From contig NZ_CP036349.1 of the NCBI RefSeq assembly GCF_007753265.1, positions 2,575,363 through 2,639,362 on the forward strand: a DNA stretch of 64,000 nucleotides, read 5' to 3'. Shown here piece by piece: positions 25,245-33,835 of the stretch. Under the pieces are notes generated by a model. The model saw only the letters and a list, made by a program, of their open reading frames with translations. It was not told where the DNA came from and ran no database searches. A program made the translations under genes and the position numbers. The stretch is from Botrimarina mediterranea (GTDB lineage Bacteria > Planctomycetota > Planctomycetia > Pirellulales > Lacipirellulaceae). Position 1 is the stretch's first letter, and every line of letters starts with the position of its first letter.

Positions 25245-26849
25245 CTATCGCCGGCGGCTACGGCCAAACGTCATCGCCAGACCGGCGCCAACGAGCATCA
25301 CGCCCATCGGCTCCGGCACGGCTTGCAACCCATTGCCGCCCGCGGTGGCGCCGTAATTGGCGGACCAGAGGGCGTAGTCGGCGGCGTCCACGACGCCGGC
25401 GCTGCCGCCCGACTCGTCGCCGTTGCCACCGAGGTCGAAGCTCGTATTGAGGTTGTCGCGGTAGACCGTGTAGTCAGCCGCGTTGACAACGCCGTCGTTG
25501 TTGAAGTCGCCGGCGAGCGTCGGCCCGACGACCGGGATCATCCCTGAGGCGACGACCAGACGCGGCCGGGCTTCCTGAAGGTCCGAGCCATTGAAGTGGA
25601 TCTGGATGCCGTCCGGCGTACCGGCGAGAACCGCCAAGCCGAAGTCGTCGGCGCCGTTACGGACGCCCTCGAGATAGCTGGTGACGTCGAACCAGAGCTC
25701 CGAGCCCAGATTGACGCCCTGGATGGTGTCCAACGCGGGGCCGATGTCGGCGCCGAGGCGATCGGTCGGCTTCTCGGGATTGAAGCCGAGGTCGAAGTCG
25801 GAATAGAGGCTCGTCGTGTCCCAATCTTGCTTCATAGCATGGACGTGCCAGTCGCCAGGCGAGCCGGCCGCCGTGCTCAAATCTCCAACGGTGAGAACCA
25901 TCCACGCCTTGGCGACGGGCACGTCGGCGGGCGATTGATTCGCGCCGGCGCCGAAGACGTCGTCAAACTTGATCAGCGAACCGACGTCGTTCGAGTTGTA
26001 GTCGGCGCCGTCGAGGAACTCTTGCGTGTAAGTAAGGCCGTCCGTGGTCTCGTCATCCGACGGGTCATTGATGTCAGCGCCGCCATTCATGCGGATCATC
26101 GTGTTGCCGTCGTAGCCGTTCAGACCCCGCTGGAAGACGCGCTCGGTGATCGGCTCGGTCGTGTAGGTGACCGAGAGACGCGGACGGAACTCAGGGAAAG
26201 AGTGACCGGGGGAGTTGATGCCCCAACCATCCGACGTGCCAGGAAAACCGGCGGCAACGGCAACACCATAGTTAGTGCTGGGGTTGTCCGCCCAATCCTG
26301 CACCAGGCTGCGGATGTCGGTGATCGCGACTTGACCGGGCTGATTCCCAGAGAAGCTGCCGGCCGGTCGAGTCGCGGTGCCGTCTTGCCACCACGGGCCG
26401 CGGCCGCCCGGGAAGTCGATGTAGGACGTGTTGTTGTCGAACGGCGCCAGCAAGCCCGAAACAGCGAACGGGCCGTTGGTTTGCGCGTTGCCTGCAAAAC
26501 TCGTCATGATCTGGAAGTTCGCTTCCAACACGTACGCGCCCGCGGGGATCTGGCCCGCGCCGCCGCCGATGATGTTGTCGAAACGGAACAGACCCTGAAC
26601 GTCGGGTGAATTCGAAGATTGCGAATAGCCGTCGAGGAAGTAGCGTTCGACGGTGGCGCCATCGAATTCGCTCGTGCCAATACGCTCGTCGATCACACGA
26701 TTCGCGGTGCCGGTGTAGCCATCGATGCCTTGTTGGAATGCAACGGTGCCGGTGACGGCGAAGGCGCTCGCGCCGGTCATCGCCAGCACGGCCGAAGCCG
26801 CGGCCGTCTTCGCGGCGCTACGGGACAAGATCGCGGGTCGCACTCTCAT
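25245..26849 (-). CDS. Duplicated DNRLRE-type surface protein with dockerin and PEP-CTERM
   Basis: ATG 26849 has AAGGAG about 9 bases upstream and gives 534 residues with a signal peptide ending near ASAFAV. Two homologous halves are visible. The first begins VAFQQGIDGYTGT with FLDGYSQSSNSPDVQGLFRFDNI; the second begins RVFQRGLNGYDGNT with FLDGADYNSNDVGSLIKFDDV. Each has a late VTYTT or VVASG strand. Then come a dockerin-like module (GDFNNDGVVNAADYTVYRD, GVVDAADYALWSANYG) and PEP-CTERM (VPEPMGVMLVGAGLAMTFG then RSRRR). No catalytic residues are recognised. It lies downstream of glpD in the same direction. Confidence 0.82.
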   Translation of the reverse strand: MRVRPAILSRSAAKTAAASAVLAMTGASAFAVTGTVAFQQGIDGYTGTANRVIDERIGTSEFDGATVERYFLDGYSQSSNSPDVQGLFRFDNIIGGGAGQIPAGAYVLEANFQIMTSFAGNAQTNGPFAVSGLLAPFDNNTSYIDFPGGRGPWWQDGTATRPAGSFSGNQPGQVAITDIRSLVQDWADNPSTNYGVAVAAGFPGTSDGWGINSPGHSFPEFRPRLSVTYTTEPITERVFQRGLNGYDGNTMIRMNGGADINDPSDDETTDGLTYTQEFLDGADYNSNDVGSLIKFDDVFGAGANQSPADVPVAKAWMVLTVGDLSTAAGSPGDWHVHAMKQDWDTTSLYSDFDLGFNPEKPTDRLGADIGPALDTIQGVNLGSELWFDVTSYLEGVRNGADDFGLAVLAGTPDGIQIHFNGSDLQEARPRLVVASGMIPVVGPTLAGDFNNDGVVNAADYTVYRDNLNTSFDLGGNGDESGGSAGVVDAADYALWSANYGATAGGNGLQAVPEPMGVMLVGAGLAMTFGRSRRR

Positions 26850-27010
26850 GGAATCATCTCCTTGGTGGTGGCAGAAGCGCTCAGAACCTTGCTGGAGCGC
26901 TGACGCGAAGCGGGGGGATGGGTGAGGCACAAAGCCTCGGAGGAGTTACGGTCTTAACAGGGGAAGAGAGTCGAGATAAGTGTTCTTCATCGGCAATTCA
27001 TACTGGATAA

Positions 27011-28609
27011 TTATTCATTGGCTTGACGCGCAGCTGGCTGCGCATCGCCCCGGTTTGTTGCGCTAAGAACCGCGTGGCCATTGGCGTGCCCCTTCGGTTG
27101 ACCGTTACGGATGGCCGTCGTTTGGTCCACAAAGTGCGGGCTCGGGACGGCGTCAGTTGACGTCAGTTGGCGGTAGCGTTGCAGCTCTTCCGATCGCTGC
27201 GCATCGCTCCAGCCGAACTCCGCCGCCATCCACTCTGCGACTTGCACCGCGACGGCGGCGTGGTCGTGGCAGTAGTGCCGCCAGCTCGTGCGGCGGAGCA
27301 TCACGTCGCCGAGGTGGCGGGCCCACTCGTGGCGGCAGTAGTGCTCGACCGCTGCCCGCGATACTTCCGGAGGAAGCAGCCCGACGGCGGGGCCGGTAAC
27401 GCCATCGAGAACCCGTTTGGTAGCGGTCGCGCACGGCTTGGCTTCGAGCTTGGTGTGCCTAACGATCGCATCGACGGTCTCTTCGGCCATCAACCGGTAG
27501 GTCGTCAATTTGCCGCCGGTGACGTCCCACCAGCCGGGGTGCGTCATCGAGACCTTGTGCCGACGAGAGATGTCGGAGGGGTCGCCATTCGGGTCGGCGA
27601 CGAGCGGACGGAGGCCTGACCATGTGCTAATGACGTCAACCGGCTTGAGCTTTGCGGCGGGGAACGTCGCGTTGGTGACGCCGAGGACGTATTCGATATC
27701 GGACGGGTCGCAGGAGGGCTCTTCAAGCGGGCCGTCGTAGTCCGTGTCGGTCGTGCCGAGAATCACGCGCTCACCCCACGGGATCGCAAACAAGATCCGC
27801 TCTCCCTCGGCCATGACGACCGCGTCGGGGATCGGCAGGCGGCTGCGGTCAACGACGAGGTGGACCCCCTTGGTGAGCCGCAGCGCGGTGCCCGAGCCCG
27901 GGATGCGGTCGGACCACGGTCCGGTGGCGTTGACGACGGTTCGTGTCATCACTTCGACGACGCCTTGCTCCGTCGCCAGGCGGCAACGCCAGAACCCGCC
28001 CACGGGCTCGGCGCTCTCCAGCTTCGTGTAGTTGAGGGCGACGGCGCCGTGGTGAGCCGCGGAGCGGAGCGAGTCGATCGCCAAGCGGGCGTCGTTCGTT
28101 AGCGCATCGAAGTAACGGACCGATCCATTAAGCTTGTCGGCAGAGAGCCCTTTGACGCGCGAGAGGGTCGCGGTGCGTCCCATCGTGCTGCTACGTCCGA
28201 AATTCTGCATGCCGCACAGGAGGTCGTACGTCTTGACGCCGAGCACAAGCTTCCACATCGGCCACGCCGACCGCGCATAAGACGGAAAAACGAACGCTAG
28301 CGGCTCCGCCAAATGCGGGGCGATCTTGCCGATGGTTCGCTTCTCGAGGCTCGCCTCTCGCACCAAGCCGACACGGCCTTGAGCCAAGTAGCGCAGGCCG
28401 CCGTGCAACAAGCGGCTGGAGCGACTGCTCGTGCCCGAGGCGAAGTCACCCTTATCAATGACCGCGACAGCGAGGCCGCGCATCGCAGCGTCGCGAGCCA
28501 CGCCAGCGCCGACAATCCCCCCACCGACGACGAGGACGTCCAGCGTGCGGCCCTCGAGGCACGCCGTGGGGGGAGTAGGAGATTCGCTGGTGGTGAAACG
28601 CTCGTTCAT
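27011..28609 (-). CDS. glpD: Glycerol-3-phosphate dehydrogenase (FAD)
   Basis: A 532-residue GlpD that oxidises sn-glycerol-3-phosphate to dihydroxyacetone phosphate and passes electrons to the quinone pool at the inner membrane. The FAD-binding loop is VVGGGIVGAGVARDAAMRG (27-45), followed by DFASGTSSRSSRLLHGGLRYL, which is diagnostic. Later blocks VNATGPWSDRI, ILFAIPWGERVILGTTDTDY and GLRPLVADPNGDPSDISRRHKV are conserved. Length is normal. The start lies only 19 bases after a strong terminator-like hairpin and no Shine-Dalgarno is evident. This supports regulation by GlpP antitermination, or readthrough from the upstream gene. Confidence 0.95.
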   Translation of the reverse strand: MNERFTTSESPTPPTACLEGRTLDVLVVGGGIVGAGVARDAAMRGLAVAVIDKGDFASGTSSRSSRLLHGGLRYLAQGRVGLVREASLEKRTIGKIAPHLAEPLAFVFPSYARSAWPMWKLVLGVKTYDLLCGMQNFGRSSTMGRTATLSRVKGLSADKLNGSVRYFDALTNDARLAIDSLRSAAHHGAVALNYTKLESAEPVGGFWRCRLATEQGVVEVMTRTVVNATGPWSDRIPGSGTALRLTKGVHLVVDRSRLPIPDAVVMAEGERILFAIPWGERVILGTTDTDYDGPLEEPSCDPSDIEYVLGVTNATFPAAKLKPVDVISTWSGLRPLVADPNGDPSDISRRHKVSMTHPGWWDVTGGKLTTYRLMAEETVDAIVRHTKLEAKPCATATKRVLDGVTGPAVGLLPPEVSRAAVEHYCRHEWARHLGDVMLRRTSWRHYCHDHAAVAVQVAEWMAAEFGWSDAQRSEELQRYRQLTSTDAVPSPHFVDQTTAIRNGQPKGHANGHAVLSATNRGDAQPAARQANE

Positions 28610-28628
28610 TGCTTGCTGTAAAAACGAA

Positions 28629-28660
28629 AAAGGCCCCGCGGGAACATCCGCGGGGCCTTT
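28629..28660 (-). terminator. Hairpin immediately before glpD: terminator or GlpP-controlled attenuator
   Basis: A 13-base perfect stem (28629-28641 with 28648-28660), a 6-base loop, and TTTTTCGTTTTT after it on the minus strand. It ends 19 bases before the glpD ATG and about 120 bases after the stop of the matrixin gene. It is certainly a good intrinsic terminator in form; its role as a regulated glpD leader is inferred from position and from the GlpP gene in the same window. Confidence 0.8.
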
Positions 28661-28781
28661 CTCAATTGGCTCTGGCCCGTGCAGTCTTCGTAGACGTACT
28701 TCGTGTTGTGCGGCGGTGCGCTTACGGCTGACGGATCATGCGTTGGCTCTTGTGGAGGAAAGGTTTGACGCCGCGACGAGT

Positions 28782-30080
28782 TCAGCCGGCGCAGCGATAG
28801 GAAAGCGAACCGGCCGTCGTCAGCGCGATGGCGGCAACGGCGAGCGATGTGGGCTCGGGGGTGATCGGAGTCGACGCCCCGTCGATCGGCGTGGCCTGCA
28901 ATTCGAGTTGGTACAGCTGAACGGCGTGGAACGAGCTCGCCACACGCACCACATAGTCGCCGGGCGTAGCGAGGTCGATTGTCAGACTCTCAGCGGCGCC
29001 AGCGGGGGTGCTGTTGGCCGTGGCAAGGACTCCCTCACTGTCGGCGTTGAACAACTCGAAGTAGAGATTGCCGCGCGCGGACGCGTCGATCAGCGATTGG
29101 TCGCCGCCCGGCAGTCCTTGGTGGTACGTCCCGCCGAGCGGCGTCAGCGTCAGCTCGGCCCGGAGCGGTGCGTCGGTGCTGAAAACGTAGAAGTCGCGAT
29201 CGGACGTGCTGGTGATGCTGACAAAGTCACGATCAGCGGCGTCGATGGCGTCCGTCTTAGCCGCGTCAAAGCCAACCCCTAACGATATGCCTGCGCTCAA
29301 GGCGCCAAGCGGTGTCGCCAGTTCGCGGAAATCGTTGCCCCGACCGCCATTTGCCCACTCGTTAACATCGCCGTACATCCAGTGCATGCCGCGGATGTCG
29401 TCGATCTGCGGGCCGTCGAAGGACAGATGCAGCTGCGGTTCCATCAAGGAATTGCTGTCATCGGATTCGACGTGCCCCAAGCCCAGGGCGTGACCGACCT
29501 CGTGCGTCAACACGTTGCGTAGCCGCAGGTAGTTCTCTCCGGGGAGGGTCAGAAAGGCGATGTCGGCCGTGTCGAGCAGAACGTCACCGCTGTTAGGAAA
29601 GTTGCTCAGCGCGAGCGCGCCGCCGGCGCCGTTGAGCGTGTGGCCGCCGATCCGCACGTCCCCACGGACGCCCAGAACGCCGCCGCTAGGGCCGATAATG
29701 GCGCAGTCGTCATAAGGCTCGTACACCATCCGTACGCCGCTGAGTTCGCTCCAGCGCTCCACCGCCGACTGCAGCAACGGGAACCACGGCCGCGTCGTCA
29801 GGTCGTCGGAGGGGACGCCACCAACATCGAACGCCTTGTCGAGCGAAGCCAAGAGCTTGTTGACGCCCGAGACGCTCGTCGGCACACCGTCCGGCGGCAG
29901 ACTCCAGGTCAACGTAATCGGATCTCCCACGAAGGAAGTACTTCCCGAAGCCGTCGCGGACCAACGCTGTTGCGACAAGTAGCCAGAGGACGACGCTGGA
30001 GTCAGCAGCCCAGCGCCGATCACCGCGGTGGCGGCAACCACGCGGGCGATCGTTAGACGATGGGAGTTTGGACGATTCAT
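28782..30080 (-). CDS. Matrixin-like metalloprotease with PEP-CTERM anchor
   Basis: ATG 30080 gives 432 residues beginning with a signal peptide; a TTG further upstream is possible but would sit within the terminator region of glpK. The zinc motif is HEVGHALGLGH (His193, Glu194, His197, His203) followed by a Met-turn (SNSLMEP), as in matrixins. A C-terminal beta domain (about 280-400; ISTSDRDFYVFSTDAPLRAEL) resembles the bacterial pre-peptidase C-terminal domain. The protein ends in PEP-CTERM (TPEPTSLAVAAIALTTAG). It is inserted between glpK and glpD on the same strand; its link to glycerol use is unclear. Confidence 0.85.
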   Translation of the reverse strand: MNRPNSHRLTIARVVAATAVIGAGLLTPASSSGYLSQQRWSATASGSTSFVGDPITLTWSLPPDGVPTSVSGVNKLLASLDKAFDVGGVPSDDLTTRPWFPLLQSAVERWSELSGVRMVYEPYDDCAIIGPSGGVLGVRGDVRIGGHTLNGAGGALALSNFPNSGDVLLDTADIAFLTLPGENYLRLRNVLTHEVGHALGLGHVESDDSNSLMEPQLHLSFDGPQIDDIRGMHWMYGDVNEWANGGRGNDFRELATPLGALSAGISLGVGFDAAKTDAIDAADRDFVSITSTSDRDFYVFSTDAPLRAELTLTPLGGTYHQGLPGGDQSLIDASARGNLYFELFNADSEGVLATANSTPAGAAESLTIDLATPGDYVVRVASSFHAVQLYQLELQATPIDGASTPITPEPTSLAVAAIALTTAGSLSYRCAG

Positions 30081-30202
30081 CCGCTTGGATCGGCCGAGAG
30101 CTCTAGTGATCGCAGGGCGGCCGGCTGGGCTGTCTGCGTTGTTGGTAGGTTGCTTGTCTTCCGACTCGAAAAGCTGCTGAAAAGTTATGCTGGCCAAATA
30201 AA

Positions 30203-30233
30203 AAAGGCCCTGCGGAGTAACCGCAGAGCCTTT
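30203..30233 (-). terminator. Intrinsic terminator after glpK
   Basis: A 13-base stem with one mismatch (30203-30215 with 30221-30233), an AGTAA loop and TTTTTTATTT on the minus strand. It is closely similar in sequence to the hairpin before glpD. Confidence 0.8.
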
Positions 30234-30266
30234 CTCGAATACTCGGGCTCAGTGCTTACTTGATGA

Positions 30267-30293
30267 CGCGGAAGCTTGTAGCAAGCTTTCGCG
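30267..30293. repeat. Hairpin-forming inverted repeat
   Basis: A 12-base stem (30267-30278 with 30282-30293) with one G:T-type mismatch and a 3-base TAG spacer, built around AAGCTTG/CAAGCTT. No T-run follows in either direction, so it is not a classical terminator. Confidence 0.6.
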
Positions 30294-30411
30294 GATCAAT
30301 TAGATTTCTTTCAGGTGAGGATAAGCCTTGTGGGTTGGCTAAGTCAACATTGTCGGCGAAGAATCACGAATTCTTCACAATCCGGTGGGTAACGGGCATC
30401 GACAAACGCCG

Positions 30412-31902
30412 TCAGTCTGCAAGCCACCGCTTTGACCGCGTCACCGCCGAGGACCAGCCGTTGATCAAGCGCTTTCGCTCGCTTGTCGCGAGCTGGGGCG
30501 GGAACTCTCGGTCGAGCTCCCACTGTTTGGCAAGCTCGGCGGTGCTTCCCCATACCTTCGCCGCGAGGCCCGCAAGGTAAGCGGCGCCGAGGGCGGTGGT
30601 CTCCGTAATAACCGGACGCTGCACCGGCTTGCCGAGCAGGTCGGCCTGGAACTGCAACAGGTCGTTGTTGACCGCGGCGCCGCCATCGACGCGGAGCGTC
30701 TTGAGCCGGACCTTTGATTGGCTCGCCATCATGTCGATCACGTCGTGGCTCTGGTACGCCATCGCCTCGACGGCCGCCCGGGCGATGTGCCCCCCGGTCG
30801 TCGATCGATCGAGCCCGATGAGCAGACCGCGTGCATACGAGTCCCAGTGAGGTGCCCCGAGGCCAACGAAGGCGGGCACGAGATAGATGCCGCCGCTGTC
30901 GGGGACGCTCTTGGCGAGCTCCTCGATGTCGCTGGACTTGCGGATGAGCTTCAGCCCGTCTCGCAGCCATTGCACCGCGGCGCCGCCGATGAACACCGAT
31001 CCTTCCAAGCAATAAGTGATCCGTCCATTGATTCCCCAGCCAATCGTCGTCAGCAATCCGGGCGGCGCGGCGATCGGCTTCCGCCCAACGTTCAGCAGGA
31101 TGAAGCAACCGGTGCCGTACGTGTTCTTGGCCATCCCACGCTCGAAGCAGGCCTGACCAAAGGTGGCGGCTTGCTGGTCGCCCGCGACGCCGCAGATAGG
31201 GATCTCGGCGCCGAACAGGGCTTTTTTCGTAACGCCAAACTCGCCGCTAGAATCCCTGACTTCCGGCAGCATCTGTCGAGGCACCTTCAGGAGATCGAGA
31301 AGCTCGTCGTCCCAGTCCAGCGTGTGGATGTTGTAGAGCATCGTGCGGCTGGCGTTGCTGTAGTCGGTGGCGTGGACGGCGCCGCCGGTCAGATTCCACA
31401 GCAGCCATGAGTCGACCGTGCCGGCAAGAATCTCGCCCTTCGCCGCCCGACGCCGCAACTTGTGCTTGTCGAGCAGGTAACGGAACTTCGTCCCGCTGAA
31501 GTAGGGGTCGATGATGAGGCCCGTCTTCGAGCGGATGGTTTCTTCCCAGCCGTCCTGACGCAGCTTCTCGCAAAGCGGCGTCGTGATGCGACTCTGCCAG
31601 ACCAGGGCGTTATCGATCGGGCGACCGGTCTTTCGGTCCCACAAGACAACAGTCTCGCGCTGGTTGGTGATGCCGATAGTGGCGACATCTTGCGCTGACT
31701 TGCCCGCCTTGCGCAACGCCGCCCGCGCGGTCTTGAGCTGCGACTTCCAAATCGCCAGCGGGTCGTGCTCGACATGTCCAGGCGACGGATAAATCTGCGG
31801 GAACTCTTGTTGAGCCGAGGCGACCGCACGGCCGCGACGGTCGAACAAGATGCTGCGGCTGGAGGTGGTTCCCTGATCCAGGGCGAGGACGTGCGTTGCC
31901 AC
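30412..31902 (-). CDS. glpK: Glycerol kinase
   Basis: A 496-residue FGGY-family kinase that phosphorylates glycerol to sn-glycerol-3-phosphate with ATP. The N-terminal phosphate loop is LALDQGTTSSR, and the substrate segment ITNQRETVVLWDRKTGRPI is intact. The C-terminal signature GDQQAATFGQACF is followed by GMAKNTYGTGCF, and DGGAAVNNDLLQFQADLL is conserved. Length is exactly that of bacterial GlpK. It follows glpF by 50 bases, so glpF-glpK form an operon that ends at the hairpin 30203-30233. Confidence 0.96.
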   Translation of the reverse strand: MATHVLALDQGTTSSRSILFDRRGRAVASAQQEFPQIYPSPGHVEHDPLAIWKSQLKTARAALRKAGKSAQDVATIGITNQRETVVLWDRKTGRPIDNALVWQSRITTPLCEKLRQDGWEETIRSKTGLIIDPYFSGTKFRYLLDKHKLRRRAAKGEILAGTVDSWLLWNLTGGAVHATDYSNASRTMLYNIHTLDWDDELLDLLKVPRQMLPEVRDSSGEFGVTKKALFGAEIPICGVAGDQQAATFGQACFERGMAKNTYGTGCFILLNVGRKPIAAPPGLLTTIGWGINGRITYCLEGSVFIGGAAVQWLRDGLKLIRKSSDIEELAKSVPDSGGIYLVPAFVGLGAPHWDSYARGLLIGLDRSTTGGHIARAAVEAMAYQSHDVIDMMASQSKVRLKTLRVDGGAAVNNDLLQFQADLLGKPVQRPVITETTALGAAYLAGLAAKVWGSTAELAKQWELDREFPPQLATSERKRLINGWSSAVTRSKRWLAD

Positions 31903-31952
31903 AGGAGTACCTTCAGAGGAGAGTCTTAAGCGTGGATGGCGGCGCCAGCGAG

Positions 31953-32702
31953 TTAGAAGCCGAGGCTACGCCACAGCAACGCGCCGGCGATTCCGCCCGC
32001 GATCGGCGCCGCGACCGGCACCCACGAGTATTGCCAGCCAGAGTCGCCCTTGCCACCGATGGGAAGGAGAGCGTGGACGATCCGCGGCGCGAGGTCGCGC
32101 GCCGGGTTGATCGCGTACCCCGTCGGGCCTCCAAGTGAAAGCCCAATCGCCGCGACGAGCAGCCCCACAAGTAGCGGATTCAAGCCAACGCTGAAGACGA
32201 GAGACAAATCGATCGAGTCACTTGCGACCGAATTGGAATTTGCGCTAATCGCGAGCACGCCCACGATTAGCAACGCGGTCCCGATGAACTCGGTAACGAA
32301 GTTCCACGGCGTTGCGGCAATGGCGGGGCTGGTGCAGAAGCAGCTGCGAATTGCGTCGGGGTCTTGGGTGGCGTCGAAGTGACGCTTGTAGGTCAGCCAG
32401 ACAAGAACCGCCCCGATCGCCGCCCCAACGAATTGCCCGGCGAGGTAGATCGGCACGACGCTCGTCTCGATCTCGCCCAGCGTCATCAGCGCAATCGTAA
32501 CGGCTGGATTGATGTGGGCGCCGCTGATTCGTCCTACGCAGTAGACGGCCATCGCAACCGCTAGTCCCCAGCCCGCGGCGATGCAGATCCATCCACCGTT
32601 GCGTCCAGCCGCGCCTTGGAGGCAGACGTTAGCGACAACGCCGTTTCCGAGTAGGATGAGGATCGCTGTTCCGACAAGCTCTGCGAGAAAGACCTCGTTC
32701 AT
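31953..32702 (-). CDS. glpF: Glycerol uptake facilitator
   Basis: A 249-residue aquaglyceroporin of the inner membrane. Six hydrophobic segments are visible, with the two pore motifs INPAVT (Asn65) and INPARD (Asn199). Asp203 after the second NPA is the GlpF-type residue that distinguishes glycerol facilitators from water channels. It is the first gene of glpFK and is divergent from phnX across a 314-base region. Confidence 0.95.
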   Translation of the reverse strand: MNEVFLAELVGTAILILLGNGVVANVCLQGAAGRNGGWICIAAGWGLAVAMAVYCVGRISGAHINPAVTIALMTLGEIETSVVPIYLAGQFVGAAIGAVLVWLTYKRHFDATQDPDAIRSCFCTSPAIAATPWNFVTEFIGTALLIVGVLAISANSNSVASDSIDLSLVFSVGLNPLLVGLLVAAIGLSLGGPTGYAINPARDLAPRIVHALLPIGGKGDSGWQYSWVPVAAPIAGGIAGALLWRSLGF

Positions 32703-33016
32703 CTTGCGTGCGGGTGGTAGAGGGGTAAAGAGAAGTCGAAGCTGGAAGAGTGGGGCAGCTGGCTCAAGCGGGTCGACGAGCTTTGTAAACGCTGACGCTC
32801 GAAGGTTCTAGCACCATTGCGCAGTGCGACTAGCGAAAAACCCCCATCGCGCTTCAGGTGGTGCTGAAAGCCATTCGGTAGAGCGCCGTCTGTGAAGGAG
32901 GTCTGGCGATTGGATCGATGAAGATTGAGAGAGGACGCCCCTGTTGGTTAGTTGACAGAGAATTACTTTCCAGTAGTTTGCTTGACATCGATCCATCGTA
33001 GCGAGACTTACCTTCA
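32703..33016. other. Divergent promoter region glpF / phnX
   Basis: A 314-base region without a gene. Two TTGACA hexamers occur on the plus strand (32952-32957 and 32982-32987), but neither has a good -10 box at proper spacing. No dyad comparable to that near 16400 is seen. Confidence 0.5.
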
Positions 33017-33835
33017 ATGACGTTGCCCTCGTCACTGTCACTTCAGGCCGTCGTCGTCGACTGGGCGGGTACCATCGTAGATCACGGTAGCCGCGCTCCC
33101 GTTGAGGCGTTCCGAGAGGTCTTTCGCCGTCGAGGCGTTGAGATCACCGTCGCAGAAGCCCGCGAGCCGATGGGCATGGAGAAGCGCGATCACATCGTCG
33201 CGTTGCTTTCGAATCCTCGGATCGGCGCCGCCTGGAGGGCGGTCTATGGCGGCGATGCGAGCGATTGCGAAATCGACAGCCTCTACCATGACTTTCTCCC
33301 ACTGCAGAGTGAATTGCTCACGCACCACGCTGATGTGATTCCGGGTGCGCTGGAGGCATTGGCCGAGTGTCGTCGGTTAGCCATGCGGATTGGCTCCAGC
33401 AGTGGATACGCGGCGCCGCTGATGGAAACTCTCGTTCCTCTGGCGGAACAGAATGGCGTCAAAGTCGATGCGGTTGTTTCCGCTTCGGAAGTCCCGAAGG
33501 GACGGCCAGCGCCATGGATGATCCTTGAGAATATGAAGCGACTTGGGGTTTACCCGCCCGCGTCTGTTGTCGTCGTCGACGATACGACGGTTGGCGTGGA
33601 GGCGGGCGTTAATGCCGGCGCATGGAGCATCGGCGTCATCGAGACAGGGAATGCGCTTGGCTTAGGTGTTGAAGAGCTCGCAGAGCTAGATTTAGGAGAA
33701 CGCGAGCGGCGAAGCTCGGCGGGTAGAGCGGCAATGCTAGCGGCTGGAGCCCACTACGCCATCAACTCGATTGCCGACCTCCCCAAGACGTTGGCAGTGA
33801 TTGCGGAGCGACTCGCTGCTGGGGAGCGGCCGTGA
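33017..33835 (+). CDS. phnX: Phosphonoacetaldehyde hydrolase
   Basis: A 272-residue HAD-superfamily enzyme that cleaves the C-P bond of phosphonoacetaldehyde to acetaldehyde and phosphate. The family hallmark DWAGT (nucleophile Asp15) replaces the usual DxDGT, the Schiff-base lysine is Lys56 in GMEKRDHI, and SSGY and VVDDTTVGVEAG match HAD motifs II and IV. Length is normal. The next gene overlaps by 4 bases. No PhnW transaminase or phosphonate transporter is in the window, so the source of phosphonoacetaldehyde is open; the coupled dehydrogenase may supply it. Confidence 0.93.
   Translation: MTLPSSLSLQAVVVDWAGTIVDHGSRAPVEAFREVFRRRGVEITVAEAREPMGMEKRDHIVALLSNPRIGAAWRAVYGGDASDCEIDSLYHDFLPLQSELLTHHADVIPGALEALAECRRLAMRIGSSSGYAAPLMETLVPLAEQNGVKVDAVVSASEVPKGRPAPWMILENMKRLGVYPPASVVVVDDTTVGVEAGVNAGAWSIGVIETGNALGLGVEELAELDLGERERRSSAGRAAMLAAGAHYAINSIADLPKTLAVIAERLAAGERP

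Larger units (their letters stand above)
30081..30411. other. Intergenic region glpK / matrixin with two hairpins
   Basis: A 331-base gap. It contains the terminator at 30203-30233, a second strong hairpin at 30267-30293 and a short GAAGAAT/ATTCTTC dyad at 30358-30376. No gene is visible. Confidence 0.6.

Noticed and set aside
32952-32987. Two TTGACA boxes before phnX as sigma-70 promoters
   Set aside because: Neither has a recognisable -10 hexamer at 16-18 bases; they are noted in the region entry but not called as promoters.
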